NCBI GenBank assembly: GCA_016704305.1
Contig: JADJAL010000014.1
Location: 62,001 to 126,000, forward strand
Length of the DNA: 64,000 bases
Direction: 5' to 3'
Origin: Haliea sp.
GTDB lineage: Bacteria; Pseudomonadota; Gammaproteobacteria; Pseudomonadales; Halieaceae
In this document: piece by piece, positions 18,551-28,973 of the stretch
Layout of the letters: each line of letters begins with the position of its first letter
Position numbering within the stretch: position 1 is the first letter of the stretch
Program-made: the position numbers and the translations under genes
The notes under the pieces: model-generated
What the model was told of the DNA's origin: nothing
The model's input: only the letters and a program-made list of their open reading frames with translations
Database searches by the model: none

Positions 18551-19537
18551 ATGCGCCCATTGTTGTCGCGCTGGCCAAAGCTGCAGTCCCGCATCCAGTG
18601 CGCGGAAATCGCCACCCTGCCGACACCGGTGATCCCGCTGGGCAATCTCGCAGGTAACTTGTGGATGAAGTGTGACCAACTGACGCATCCGCGCTACGGT
18701 GGCAACAAAATCCGCAAGCTGGAATTCATCATTCCCCAGCTAAAGGAAAAAAACATCACCCGGGTGGTGTCGCTCGGCGGCATTGGGACCAATTCGGGCA
18801 CCGCGCTGTCGATGGTCTGCCACGACCTCGGCATCGCCTGCCGCCTGTACCTGTTCGAGCAGCCGATGAGCAGGACCGTCGAGAACAACTACAAACTGAT
18901 GCGCGGTTATGGCGCAGAGCTGGTGCATGTGAAGACGCCGATTACAGCCGGACTGCGCTTTTACCTCGACCCGCGTCGCCTCGACCCGCGCTGCTACTTC
19001 GTCTTCGGCGGCTGCAGCAATGCCGTGTCCGTGTTCGGCTTTGCCAACGCACTGCTGGAATTGAAGGCGCAGGTGGACGCGGGCGAGTGCCCCGAGCCAC
19101 GGCAGATTGTCGTCGCCACAGGCAGCTGTTCCACGCTGGCAGGCCTGCTGCTGGGCGCCGCGCTGATACCCTGGAATATTCGCATCGTCGGCATTCGCGT
19201 GGCGGCGGACCATTACGGCCCGGTACCCGGCTGCACGCCGGGAATGGTCACGCAGTTGATGCGCGGCGCGTTGGACATCCTGGCGCAGTCGTACCCGGAG
19301 TGCCGCTCGCTGCCGTTGCCGACACCGGTGCTGGTCGATGATTACTACGGCGCGGGCTATGGCATACCCAGCCCGGCCAGCGAACACGCGCTGCAACAGG
19401 CAAATCTGCAGGGATTTACGCTGGAAAATACCTACACCGGAAAAGCGTTCGCCGCGGCGCTGGATACAGCGGCGCGGGACGGTGGCCCACTGTTGTTCTG
19501 GAATACACATGCCGGCGTCGAGGCCAGCGCGTCCTGA
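18551..19537 (+). CDS. PLP-dependent D-cysteine desulfhydrase / ACC deaminase-like enzyme
   Basis: 328 residues of the tryptophan-synthase-beta-like (type II) PLP fold. The PLP lysine lies in HPRYGGNKIRKLEFI; the phosphate-binding loop is probably ATGSCSTLAG, and SLGGIGTNSGTALS forms the substrate Asn/Ser loop. Relatives deaminate 1-aminocyclopropane-1-carboxylate or desulfhydrate D-cysteine; the sequence does not let me choose. It follows the PepSY operon by 66 bp and is convergent with the RND permease. Confidence 0.78.
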   Translation: MRPLLSRWPKLQSRIQCAEIATLPTPVIPLGNLAGNLWMKCDQLTHPRYGGNKIRKLEFIIPQLKEKNITRVVSLGGIGTNSGTALSMVCHDLGIACRLYLFEQPMSRTVENNYKLMRGYGAELVHVKTPITAGLRFYLDPRRLDPRCYFVFGGCSNAVSVFGFANALLELKAQVDAGECPEPRQIVVATGSCSTLAGLLLGAALIPWNIRIVGIRVAADHYGPVPGCTPGMVTQLMRGALDILAQSYPECRSLPLPTPVLVDDYYGAGYGIPSPASEHALQQANLQGFTLENTYTGKAFAAALDTAARDGGPLLFWNTHAGVEASAS

Positions 19538-19609
19538 TCCGCCAACTCAATCAGGCAACGCTGCGCCGGTAGTGCCTGCACACTCGATCACGACAACGCA
19601 GACTTCGAG

Positions 19610-22600
19610 TTAACGCGCGGCGTCCATCGCCTCGGGACCGCGCGGCATGAGCCGACGCTTGATCCTGTCAACCACGACAAACACCACCGGCACGACCAAC
19701 AGGCTGAGTATCGTCGACGTGATCAAGCCGCCGATCACCACGACCGCCATTGGCGCGCGAAAGCTGTCCTCCCCGTCAAAGCCCAGCGCGATGGGCATCA
19801 TGCCCGCGCCCATCGCGACCGTGGTCATCACGATGGGACGTGCGCGCTTATGGCAGGCATCGATCATGGCATCGACACGGCCCAGCCCGAAAGAACTGCG
19901 CGCGATGATCGCGTAATCGACCAGCAGTATCGAATTCTTGGTCACGATGCCAATCAGTATCAGCAGGCCGATCAGCGACGCCATCGACAACGCATAGCCG
20001 AACAGCCACATCAGGCCCAGCGCTCCGGTCGATGCCAGCGGCAACGCGGCCAGCACGGTGAGCGGCTGCCCGAAATCGTGGAACAGCAGCACCATCACCG
20101 CATAGACACAAAATATCCCGGCGATCATCGCCAGCGAAAATTCGTCCAGCATCTCCGTCATTTCCTCAAGATCACCGGATAATTGCAGCGTCACGCCGGG
20201 TGGCAGGTGTCGCAGAGAGGGCAGTGCCTGCGCTTCCTTGAGGACGTCGCCAATCGGCAGCCCCTGCAGTTCGACTTCAAGGCTCACGTAACGCTGCCGG
20301 TCATAGCGGTCTATCTGCGCAGGTCCGTCGGCCACCGTGATCTGCGCGATATTGCCCAGCGGGATGGCGGCACCGGCATCGCCGCTCACACGCAACTGGG
20401 CGATCATCTGGGGATCCTGCCGCGAGGACGGATCCAGCATCACGCGGACAAACACCTGGCGCCCGGGAAGATTCATCCGCGGCAGGTTGAAGTCGTAGTC
20501 GCCGGTGGTCGCCACGTGTACCGCCTGCCCGATCGCCGCCGACGTCACGCCGAGCTCGGCGGCGCGCGCAAAGTCGGGACGGATGACGATCTCCGGTCGT
20601 CGCAGGCTGGCGGACGATGTCACCCCGCCGATTCCTTGCAGCGTGCGCAGCTCGGTCTCTACATTCTGTGCCACCTCGCGCAATGTCACCGGGTCGTCGC
20701 CGGTGAGCATCAGGGCCATTTTCTCACCGGGCCTGCTGCGCCCGATTCCCACGCGCACGCCGGGAATGCGCGACAGCTCTTCGCGCATCGCCTTGCGCAC
20801 ATCAACTAACTTGCGCTCACGCTGCGCTGCGAAGCGCACGGTGATCTGCGCTGAGCGCACGTCGGCATCAGAGGAACTGTCGAACGAGTCAGACGCCTGT
20901 ACACCGCTGCCAATCGCGGTATACACCGACTCGATCTCGGGGATCGCCTGCAATATCGCGTCTGCCTGCTGCGCCACAGCCGCAGTCTGCTCCAGCGTAC
21001 TGCCTGGCGGCGCTTCGATCGTGACAAGCTCCATCGAGTTATCCTGCGCTGACACAAAGGCCAGCGGCAGCTGGGTGATCATCAGCAGCGAGCCGAAAAA
21101 CAACGCACTGGCGCTGCCCAGGGTGATTGCGGGATGCTCAAGGCACCAGCGCACTGCCGCGAGGTAGCGACGCATGATCGGCCCGGGCTCACCATCGTGC
21201 GTGTGCGTCGGGGGCTTGAGCAGGTAGGCCGACATCATCGGCGTCAACAGCCGCGCCACCAGCAGCGAGAACAACACCGCGGCAGCGGCGGTGATCCCGA
21301 ACTGACGAAAGAACACGCCGGTGATGCCACCGGTAAACGCCGTCGGCAGGAACACCGCGACCAACGTCAGCGACGTTGCGATGACCGCCAGCCCGATTTC
21401 ATCGGCCGCTTCCATCGCCGCTTGTATCGGCGGTTTGCCCATTTTCAGGTGGCGCAGGATGTTTTCGACCTCCACGATGGCGTCGTCCACCAGAATGCCG
21501 ATCACCAGCGTCAATGCCAGTAACGTCAGGGTATTCAGCGAGTAGCCAAGGACGTGCATCACGATGAACGTGGGAATGATCGACAGCGGCAGTGCCACGG
21601 CGGATATGAACGTGGCGCGCCAGTCACGCAGGAACAACCAGACCACCAGCACGGCGAGGATGGCGCCTTCGTACAACATGTTCATCGCGAACTGGTATTC
21701 ACCCTGCGCGTAATCGACCGCGTTGCCTATCTCGATGATCTGCACGCGCGGATGCGCCGCCTGCAATGCTGCTACGGCGGCGCGTACATTTTTCGCCGTG
21801 GTGACTTCGTCTATGCCCCGGGCGCGCACCACTTCGAAACTGATGATCTGTTTGCCGTCGAACAGCGCCAGCGAACGGCGCTCGGCAGTGGTGTCGCGCA
21901 CCTCGGCGACATCGGCCAGTTGCACGCGACGCCCGTCGAGCAATGGCAGTGACAGCTTGCGCAGCTCCGCCGCGGTGGACACGCTCCCCAGCGTGCGCAC
22001 GCTTTGTTCGAGCCCACCCAGATTGCCGCGACCGCCTGGCGCCTCCTGCTGCACCTTGCGCAATTGACTGCTGATCTCGCCCGCCGTCACGCCGAGCGCC
22101 TGCAAGCGCAGCGGATCGAGTTCCACGCGCACTTCGCGTATCACACCGCCCTGTCGCCTGATCTGCGCCACGCCGTGCTGTTGCAACAGCGATTTGCCAA
22201 TGACGTCATCGACAAACCAGGACAGGTCCGCCGCGTCCATGTCGGGCGCGACTCACCGCATAGGTGAGTACCGCCAGGCCAGAAAAATCCACCCGCGAGA
22301 CCACTGGCTCCTGCAGGTCACTCGGCAGCATGGAACGCACGCGCGTCACCGCGTCGCGCACGTCGGTGAGCGCTATCTGCAGGTTTTTCTCAACCGCGAA
22401 GTCGACAAAAATCCTGGCGCTGCCGTCATTGATCGTGGTGGTGACATGGCGCACGCCGGCGATGCTGGAGATCGAGTCCTCGATGGGTCGCGCCACCTCG
22501 GCCTCGACCTGTTCCGGCCCGGCGCCCGGCAGGCTCGCCGTGACAATCACGGCGGGATAGTCCATGTCGGGCATGTATTGCACACCCAGCCCGCGAAAGG

Positions 22601-22682
22601 CGACCAGGCCCGCGACCGTGAGCATGATGAACAACAGTATCGACGGAGTCGGCTTGCGGATGGCCCAGGCAGAGAAATTCAC
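19610..22682 (-). CDS. RND-family efflux permease (HAE1-like), frameshifted
   Basis: GTG start at 22682 overlapping the adaptor stop (GTGA). The first ~150 residues (MNFSAWAIRKPTPSILLFIM, GVQYMPDMDYPAVIV, GAGPEQVEAEVARPIEDSI) run in one frame. Near 22230-22245 one indel is needed to reach SWFVDDVIGKSLLQQHGVAQI and the remaining ~870 residues. Twelve-helix RND architecture with two large periplasmic loops; GILVDDAIVEVENI with the proton-relay Asp pair and GIVTKNSILLVDYA are visible. It exports drugs, lipids or solvents using proton motive force. Rejoined length about 1,020 residues is normal for the family. No outer-membrane channel gene is adjacent. Confidence 0.85.
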
Positions 22683-23761
22683 GGCGCGACAGACTCACCG
22701 GGTGCGAGCTGCACCAGGTCGCCATCGGTAAGAAACGCGCCGCCGGATTTCACAAAACGCGCGGCGGTATCGATGTCAGTGAGTATTTCAAGCTGGTGGT
22801 CCTGCCGCCGCCCGGTTGCAACCTTGATTTCATGCACCCGGTCCTGCGCGTCCACCTGCATCAGGTAATAGTTGCCGTCGCGCATCACGACAGCGGATTC
22901 GGGCAGTACGGTCGCGGTTTGGGTGGCGAGCGTGAAGCGACCAGCCACATACATTCCCGCGAGCAGGCCGCTGCCTGCGGGCATATCCACATACGCGATG
23001 CCGTTGCGCGTGGCGGAGTCGGCCGTCGGCGCCACCTGGCGGACCGCGCCAGTGACCTGCAGGCCATCGAGCGTTTCCACGGTGGCGCTGTCGCCCGGGT
23101 GCAGCCGCCGCAATGACTCGGCCGGTATCTCGGCGCGCCATTCCAGGCGGTTCTGGCGCACCAGGCGAAACAACTCCGTGCCCATGGAGTTGACTGCGCC
23201 AGCCGTTGCCGTGCGCGCAGAAATCACGCCATCATCCGGAGCGACAACGCGTGCATATTGCAGCCGCAATGCCGCGGCATCGCGTTGCGCCTGCGCGAAT
23301 GCCAGCTGCGCGGCGGCGGCTTTCGCCTCAATGCGATAGGCCAGCAGCGCCTGCTCTGACAAAGCGCTGGTGGTTTCCAGGCGGTCGGCGCGCGATAAAT
23401 CGGCTTTGGCCCTCTCCAGATTGGCCGTGGCCCCGGCCACGCTGGCGTCCAGTTGCGCCAGCTCAATGCGCAGCCCATCTTCGCTGAAGCGCGCGAGCAA
23501 CTGCCCTTTGCTGACAACGTCGCCGACGTTGACGAGGACCTCATCCAGCCGGATGCCGGTCAGCTCGGAGCCGATACTGGCCTCCTGCCAGGGCGCTATT
23601 TCGCCACTGGCGACCAGGATTTCCGGCCACGGTTCGCGCACAGCGCTGACCAGCTCAACCGTGAGTACCGGCCTGGCTTCGGGCGCAGGCTCGGTGGCGT
23701 CGGAGCACGCGGCCAGCAGGGCGGTCACCAGCATGGCGATCAGGACAGTGATTGGGTGCAT
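22679..23761 (-). CDS. RND efflux periplasmic adaptor (membrane fusion protein), lipoprotein
   Basis: 360 residues. Lipobox LLAAC at about 16-20. The domain order is typical: GEIAPWQEASIGSELTGIRLDEVLVNVGDVVSKGQLLARF (lipoyl half), coiled-coil hairpin rich in Ala/Glu/Arg, ARVVAPDDGVISART (second lipoyl half), then beta-barrel and membrane-proximal domains. It bridges the RND permease to an outer-membrane channel. The stop overlaps the permease start by a few bases, so the two are translated together. Confidence 0.85.
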   Translation of the reverse strand: MHPITVLIAMLVTALLAACSDATEPAPEARPVLTVELVSAVREPWPEILVASGEIAPWQEASIGSELTGIRLDEVLVNVGDVVSKGQLLARFSEDGLRIELAQLDASVAGATANLERAKADLSRADRLETTSALSEQALLAYRIEAKAAAAQLAFAQAQRDAAALRLQYARVVAPDDGVISARTATAGAVNSMGTELFRLVRQNRLEWRAEIPAESLRRLHPGDSATVETLDGLQVTGAVRQVAPTADSATRNGIAYVDMPAGSGLLAGMYVAGRFTLATQTATVLPESAVVMRDGNYYLMQVDAQDRVHEIKVATGRRQDHQLEILTDIDTAARFVKSGGAFLTDGDLVQLAPGESVAP

Positions 23762-24667
<906 letters not shown>

Positions 24668-25156
24668 TCAGCGGGTCCTGGTGACGGCGGTGGTAAAGAG
24701 ACTGTCGGGCGAGCGCCAGTCGAGCCGCACACGGCGGTGGGCAATCAACCATTCGTCGCCCGCTTCACAAGAGACGCGGCGCAAGCTGTCGAGGTAAACA
24801 CCGCAGTGATCCGGGCCGATATCGGTGTACGCGGTCCAGTACGTTCGCGCTTTCGCGGTGTCCGGCCCGGTAAATTCAATCAGGCTGGTAGCCAGATGGT
24901 GGCGCACAAACGTGGCGCCTTGCGTGGGCGCACCGGGCCTGGATGGGGGCGCATGCCAGCGCGCTATCCATTCCCCTATGGATTGGCGGCCACGGTAGTG
25001 AAAGCTGTCGGCGTCACTCACGCCATCCGATTCCAGTATCGCGTCGTCGGTGAAGACAGCGACAAAATCCTCCTCGCGCAAACGGTCACCGGCCATGGTG
25101 TAGCGCGCCAGTGTGTGCCTGATACATTCTCGCGCCAGGGCTTCATCAGGGCTCAT
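24668..25156 (-). CDS. SnoaL/NTF2-like protein of the Rieske operon
   Basis: 162 residues from MSPDEALARECIRHTLARY (25156); a longer frame to 25249 overlaps the previous gene and adds non-homologous residues. The pattern AGDRLREEDFVAVFTDDAILESDG, FHYRGRQSIGEWI, FVRHHLATSLIEF and ARTYWTAYTDIGPDHCGVYLDSL is typical of SnoaL_4-type cone-shaped NTF2-like folds. Members are isomerases, cyclases, dehydratases or small oxygenase subunits. Last gene of a five-gene same-strand cluster headed by a Rieske oxygenase; 25 bp follow the preceding stop. Confidence 0.7.
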   Translation of the reverse strand: MSPDEALARECIRHTLARYTMAGDRLREEDFVAVFTDDAILESDGVSDADSFHYRGRQSIGEWIARWHAPPSRPGAPTQGATFVRHHLATSLIEFTGPDTAKARTYWTAYTDIGPDHCGVYLDSLRRVSCEAGDEWLIAHRRVRLDWRSPDSLFTTAVTRTR

Positions 25157-25181
25157 CGAATACCTCTGGATTGAGGGTGTT

Positions 25182-25949
25182 TCACGGTAGATACCTGTCC
25201 CATTCGTAAGGCACCACGGAATAGAACGGGCCGGCGAACAAGGGTTCAACCTGCCCTGACTTCCACCGCGCTTCCAGTACGGCCCGCAAGCGCTGCGCAG
25301 TTACCAGCGGGTCGTCATCGAGAAAGCAATAGGTAATGGTCTGGCCCTCGCCGGCAGAGGAGAAGGGAGTCGCAAGCGAGCTGCCGGACCAGACGCCGGC
25401 AACGCCCTCTACCTCCGTCAGTGCGCGGGCCGACGCACACCCGCGCTCAATGAGCAGGTAAATGCCCCGGGTTGGCATCCAGGGCAGCACATCCGAGCCC
25501 AGTTTCAGGTGTGGCGCGGTGAGCTTTTCCCCTGTGGCATAAACCCCCCGCTCCACCGGTGGCAGGATAAACGGGGCGCGCCCTGCATTGCGCAGTTCAG
25601 TCGACAGCGCATTGAAATCATCGAGCCCCTCCAGCGCGCTAAAGAAATACGTCATCACATGCGCAACGGACTCAAACCGCGGCGCGCAGGCCAGGCGCGC
25701 ATCGCGGCAGGCCTGCGTGGCGACCACCCGCAGCGAGGTCTGGATACGCGCCAGCCGCTGCTGTTCTGGCCGATGGTCCAGCGTGTGCCATTGCAGGTAG
25801 CGGGCGTCTGCGCCATCCGGGTGACGCTGCGACAGCGAGACGAACAACGCCGTGATCGCCGGACTGCCGCAGGCCCCGATAGCTGCGACGTCGTCCGAGG
25901 GCGAGCCGGGAAAGACCGCCGCAGGCGGGTTATCGATACCCGTGGTCAT
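25182..25949 (-). CDS. Unrecognised protein, possibly a tandem dimeric alpha/beta-barrel
   Basis: 256 residues from ATG 25949, in an ATGA overlap with the epimerase stop; the open frame extends to 26138 only as a shadow of that gene. I do not recognise a named family. ARYLQWHTLDHRPEQQRLARIQTSLRVV resembles the first half of small ferredoxin-like (EthD/Dabb-type) units, and a second similar beta-alpha-beta unit seems to follow (GIYLLIERG ... TYCFLDDDPLVTAQRLRAVLEARW). There is no signal peptide or membrane helix. Tight coupling to the epimerase and to two NTF2-like genes suggests a catabolic role with the Rieske oxygenase. Confidence 0.6.
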   Translation of the reverse strand: MTTGIDNPPAAVFPGSPSDDVAAIGACGSPAITALFVSLSQRHPDGADARYLQWHTLDHRPEQQRLARIQTSLRVVATQACRDARLACAPRFESVAHVMTYFFSALEGLDDFNALSTELRNAGRAPFILPPVERGVYATGEKLTAPHLKLGSDVLPWMPTRGIYLLIERGCASARALTEVEGVAGVWSGSSLATPFSSAGEGQTITYCFLDDDPLVTAQRLRAVLEARWKSGQVEPLFAGPFYSVVPYEWDRYLP

Positions 25950-26854
25950 CGCTCGTCCGTCAGTTGCAGATCGGGATGGCGGGAGCGGATCATCTTGCGC
26001 ATGCCGTCGCGCCAGTGGGTCTGCGTGCGACCCAGCACCTCGTGCATATACGCGACATCGGGCCACAGGGGTGTGTGCGCGTCGTGTGAATACTCGAAGA
26101 TGGGCGCGATGCCCACCAGCTCGCCCATGTAGGTGCAATAGTCTTCCACGCTCACCGTTTCACTGCCCGACCAGTTGACGACCAGCGGCGGCGTGCGTGC
26201 CGCGGTCAGCGCGCGAATACCGAGCGCGACATAGTCGTCCTCGTAAATCGGGTTGTAGTTATTGGGCTTGTCGGGGTGCAGGCGAATAGGCTTGCGCTGC
26301 AGGATTGCATCCAGCCTGTCGGCCGGCGCGCCGCCCAGCGGGCCGTAGGTTGAACAGACGCGAATAATCGCCAGCGGTATATTGAAATGGGTTGCGACCC
26401 AGCTCAACACGGATTCAGCCGCGACTTTTGAGAAACTGTAGTTCGCCCGCAGCGGCACGCCGGGTGGATCGGATTCCGTGAGCGGGCGCTGTCCCTGGTA
26501 ACCGTAAATCGAGCCGGTGGAACAAAACACAAAGCCCTTCGCAGCGCGGCAGTGGTACAGCAGATCGCCGGAGTGGTGCGCGTTGGTCCGCACGCATTGG
26601 CGCCAGTCGCCCTGGCCGGGGTCAACCGCGCTGTGGAATACGTACGTAAAATCAGTCGGCAGCGCCGAGAGATCGCCCTGGGAAAGATCCAGTGCCAGCG
26701 GTTTGATCCCTGCGGCCACAAGCTTCTCGCGGTCCGTGGGGTTGCGCAGGCGCGCGGCACCCCACACCTCATTGCCGCTCGCCAACGCCCGGGCGATAGG
26801 GAATGCGATTTTCCCCGTGGCGCCGGTGATCAGTATTTTCTGGTTGTTGAGCAT
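25946..26854 (-). CDS. NAD(P)-dependent epimerase/dehydratase-like extended SDR
   Basis: 302 residues. Rossmann nucleotide loop ITGATGKIAFPIARAL (GxxGxxG-type) at about 9-24; catalytic Tyr/Lys appears as NYSFSKVAAES (YxxxK) preceded by FCSTGSIYG. Extended SDRs of this kind oxidise or reduce alcohols or epimerise sugars. Within this operon a dehydrogenase acting on a hydroxylated product of the Rieske enzyme is plausible, but this is inference. 52 bp separate it from the upstream NTF2-like gene. Confidence 0.78.
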   Translation of the reverse strand: MLNNQKILITGATGKIAFPIARALASGNEVWGAARLRNPTDREKLVAAGIKPLALDLSQGDLSALPTDFTYVFHSAVDPGQGDWRQCVRTNAHHSGDLLYHCRAAKGFVFCSTGSIYGYQGQRPLTESDPPGVPLRANYSFSKVAAESVLSWVATHFNIPLAIIRVCSTYGPLGGAPADRLDAILQRKPIRLHPDKPNNYNPIYEDDYVALGIRALTAARTPPLVVNWSGSETVSVEDYCTYMGELVGIAPIFEYSHDAHTPLWPDVAYMHEVLGRTQTHWRDGMRKMIRSRHPDLQLTDER

Positions 26855-26906
26855 TACGGACTCCGGATCTCACGGTTAATGCGGGCGATTCAAGGCGGCG
26901 TCAATG

Positions 26907-27380
26907 TCACGCCTGCTGCCCGGCGGGCTGCTCCTGTTGCATATAGACTTCTATCCGGGTGATTTTCATCGCCTCGTTGAACACATACATGGACAGCGAG
27001 TAAAACGGAAAGACCGTGCCCCCACGAGTAATCATTTCCTCGCACTGCGCGAACACCACGCCCGGCGTTTCGGCAACGCGCTTGACTACCGGATTCCAGC
27101 CCTCCGAATGGTTCACCCATTGCGTGAGCATGGCCGTATACGCGGCCCAATCCATCGCATCGTGGAAAGGCCCCACGCGCTCAAAGCTGGCGGTGTCCAC
27201 CAGGTCCGCCAGCGCAGACCAATCCGTCAGAACGACATCCGCGGATTGTTTACCCTTGTCTACCAGGCGGCGCATGCATTCCATCAACTGCGCGACGCGG
27301 TCTGCCAACTGGCCTGCGCTGGCGGAATTGTTGGTGGTTGTCTTTACGGTTGTCTTCGCGGTTGTCTTGACGGTAGTCAT
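26907..27380 (-). CDS. NTF2-like protein with Thr/Lys repeat at its N-terminus
   Basis: 157 residues from ATG 27380, which has GGAGAT upstream. After a repetitive N-terminus (MTTVKTTAKTTVKTTTNN) comes an NTF2-like body: RVGPFHDAMDWAAYTAMLTQWVNHSEGW, VVFAQCEEMITRGGTVFPFYSLSMYVFN and MKITRIEVYMQQ, matching ketosteroid-isomerase-like folds. It lies 53 bp downstream of the Rieske oxygenase alpha subunit, the place often taken by a beta subunit, which has the same fold. Role as small subunit or isomerase is undecided. Confidence 0.65.
   Translation of the reverse strand: MTTVKTTAKTTVKTTTNNSASAGQLADRVAQLMECMRRLVDKGKQSADVVLTDWSALADLVDTASFERVGPFHDAMDWAAYTAMLTQWVNHSEGWNPVVKRVAETPGVVFAQCEEMITRGGTVFPFYSLSMYVFNEAMKITRIEVYMQQEQPAGQQA
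27337..27372 (-). repeat. Three tandem 12-bp repeats just after a start codon
   Basis: Three consecutive units (plus strand GTTGTCTTTACG, GTTGTCTTCGCG, GTTGTCTTGACG), plus a partial fourth, encode the alternating Lys-Thr-Thr residues at the N-terminus of the NTF2-like protein. Unit length is a multiple of three, so changes in copy number would alter protein length but not frame. Confidence 0.75.
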
Positions 27381-27433
27381 CGGCGATCTCCTTATGTTAT
27401 TCGGTGTGGTCAATCGGCAGCGAGTAGCGCACC

Positions 27434-28858
27434 TCACTCTTTCAGGTAACGATCCAGCTCCCGATGCATTGCCAGTATCAGCTTCTCGTGGTGGCTGGCC
27501 AGCCAGACCTGGCGTATCGCCCGCGAGTGCAGGCCTTTCTGTATGCGCTTGAGGTTACCCAGATCCTGGCGCGGAATCTGGTAGACCTGGTCTGGGTCCG
27601 CCAGGTCGGTGACGGGAATCACCTCGGCGCGTTCGCGCTCGGCAGCCGCAGGCAACGTGCGCGTGGAGTAGATTTCGAAGGTACAGCGGTCCGGGTCGGT
27701 CGCGTGCGGACGCACCCGGTAAATCATCGCGTTGCCCGCCTGCGGCAGGATCATCACGTTCGGGAAGATGGCAACCTCGCCCCCCCACATGCCAAGCGTT
27801 TCCGGCGTGGGCTTGGGCATCGGGCGCTGCCTGACCGCCGCATCCGCATACAACACGCGAATGTACTCCGCGCCGAGGCTGGAGCCCTCGGGAATCGGTT
27901 TGTCGCGCAGGGTCCGCAGCAGGTCGACATCGGCCTGCAACACCTGCGCGTCCATGCCATCGACCAGCAACTGCAGGCGGTCTGCCATCGCATCCACCGG
28001 ATTCGTCTGGCCCTCCATGTTCACCTTGCCCTGCATCGGCGTATTGGCACCGGCATAGAAACGCCCGTGACCGTGCTCAAACGCTTCGTAATCCACCCGG
28101 TGATGCGAGAAGTTGGCGTACTCCTCCTCCATCGTCGCGCCGAAGATAAAGTCGGCCGCGCCGGTTTCCAGCTGCGGATGGGTCGCCGGCACATGGTAGG
28201 TTTCGAAAAACGCTTCCTGCGCCACCTTCCAGTTGGCGGGAATCGGAATGGACTTCCACCAGTAGTGGCGCATCTCGCCGATGTTCAGATCCTCCAGAAA
28301 CCCGCGTATCGGCGCGATGTATGCCTCGAAGGGGATGCAGTCCGGATCAAAATTAATGAAGACGAAACCGGCGAACACCTCGCAGCGCACAGGTTTGAGC
28401 GCCACATCGGCGTTGCACAATTTGCCGCCGTGAAACTCCTCGCGGGCGAGCACATACTGGTTGTCGCCTTGCGTGTTCCAGCGCCAGCCGTGGAACGGGC
28501 AGATGATGTTGCCGTGCGCGAACGTGCCGGCGCCCTCGGTGAGGGCGGTACCACGGTGCGGGCAGACGTTGTGAAAGGCCCTGACGGTGCCGTCTTCCGC
28601 ACGCACCAGGAACACCGCCTGGTCGCCGATCTCGTAGGTGGTGAAATCGTTGACTGCGGGGATTTCATCGACGCGCGCCGCCACCTGCCAGACCCTGGGC
28701 CACAAGCGGTCAAACTCCAGTTGCAGGAACTTGGGATCGATGTAGCGTCCCACCCTGATGCCACCTTCCAGTGTGTGCCAGCCGGATGGCCAATCCGGGT
28801 CGGCGTCTTTGGCGCGGGTCAGCGATTTGAGGTTGGCGGTTTTATCTGGCTGGGTCAT
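27434..28858 (-). CDS. Rieske-type aromatic ring-hydroxylating oxygenase, alpha subunit
   Basis: 474 residues from MTQPDKTANLKSL (28858). The Rieske cluster ligands are CPHRG ... CPFHGW (about residues 95-118). The C-terminal catalytic domain shows EAFFETYHVPATHPQLE, the mononuclear iron His pair region, with a distal Asp expected further on. Such enzymes use NADH-derived electrons and oxygen to hydroxylate aromatic, steroid or other hydrophobic substrates. No ferredoxin or reductase gene is present in the operon, so electron donors must be elsewhere. It leads a five-gene same-strand cluster (two NTF2-like proteins, an SDR and an unrecognised protein). Substrate is unknown. Confidence 0.85.
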   Translation of the reverse strand: MTQPDKTANLKSLTRAKDADPDWPSGWHTLEGGIRVGRYIDPKFLQLEFDRLWPRVWQVAARVDEIPAVNDFTTYEIGDQAVFLVRAEDGTVRAFHNVCPHRGTALTEGAGTFAHGNIICPFHGWRWNTQGDNQYVLAREEFHGGKLCNADVALKPVRCEVFAGFVFINFDPDCIPFEAYIAPIRGFLEDLNIGEMRHYWWKSIPIPANWKVAQEAFFETYHVPATHPQLETGAADFIFGATMEEEYANFSHHRVDYEAFEHGHGRFYAGANTPMQGKVNMEGQTNPVDAMADRLQLLVDGMDAQVLQADVDLLRTLRDKPIPEGSSLGAEYIRVLYADAAVRQRPMPKPTPETLGMWGGEVAIFPNVMILPQAGNAMIYRVRPHATDPDRCTFEIYSTRTLPAAAERERAEVIPVTDLADPDQVYQIPRQDLGNLKRIQKGLHSRAIRQVWLASHHEKLILAMHRELDRYLKE

Positions 28859-28973
28859 GGCGTTCACCTGCGTGCGTGGCCGTTCTGCTTTGCCAGTCAT
28901 TCTAGTGCCTGCATGTAATCAACACAACTGTTCATTAAATACAAGCTGCACGTCACCACCGCGCACTGCCGAT

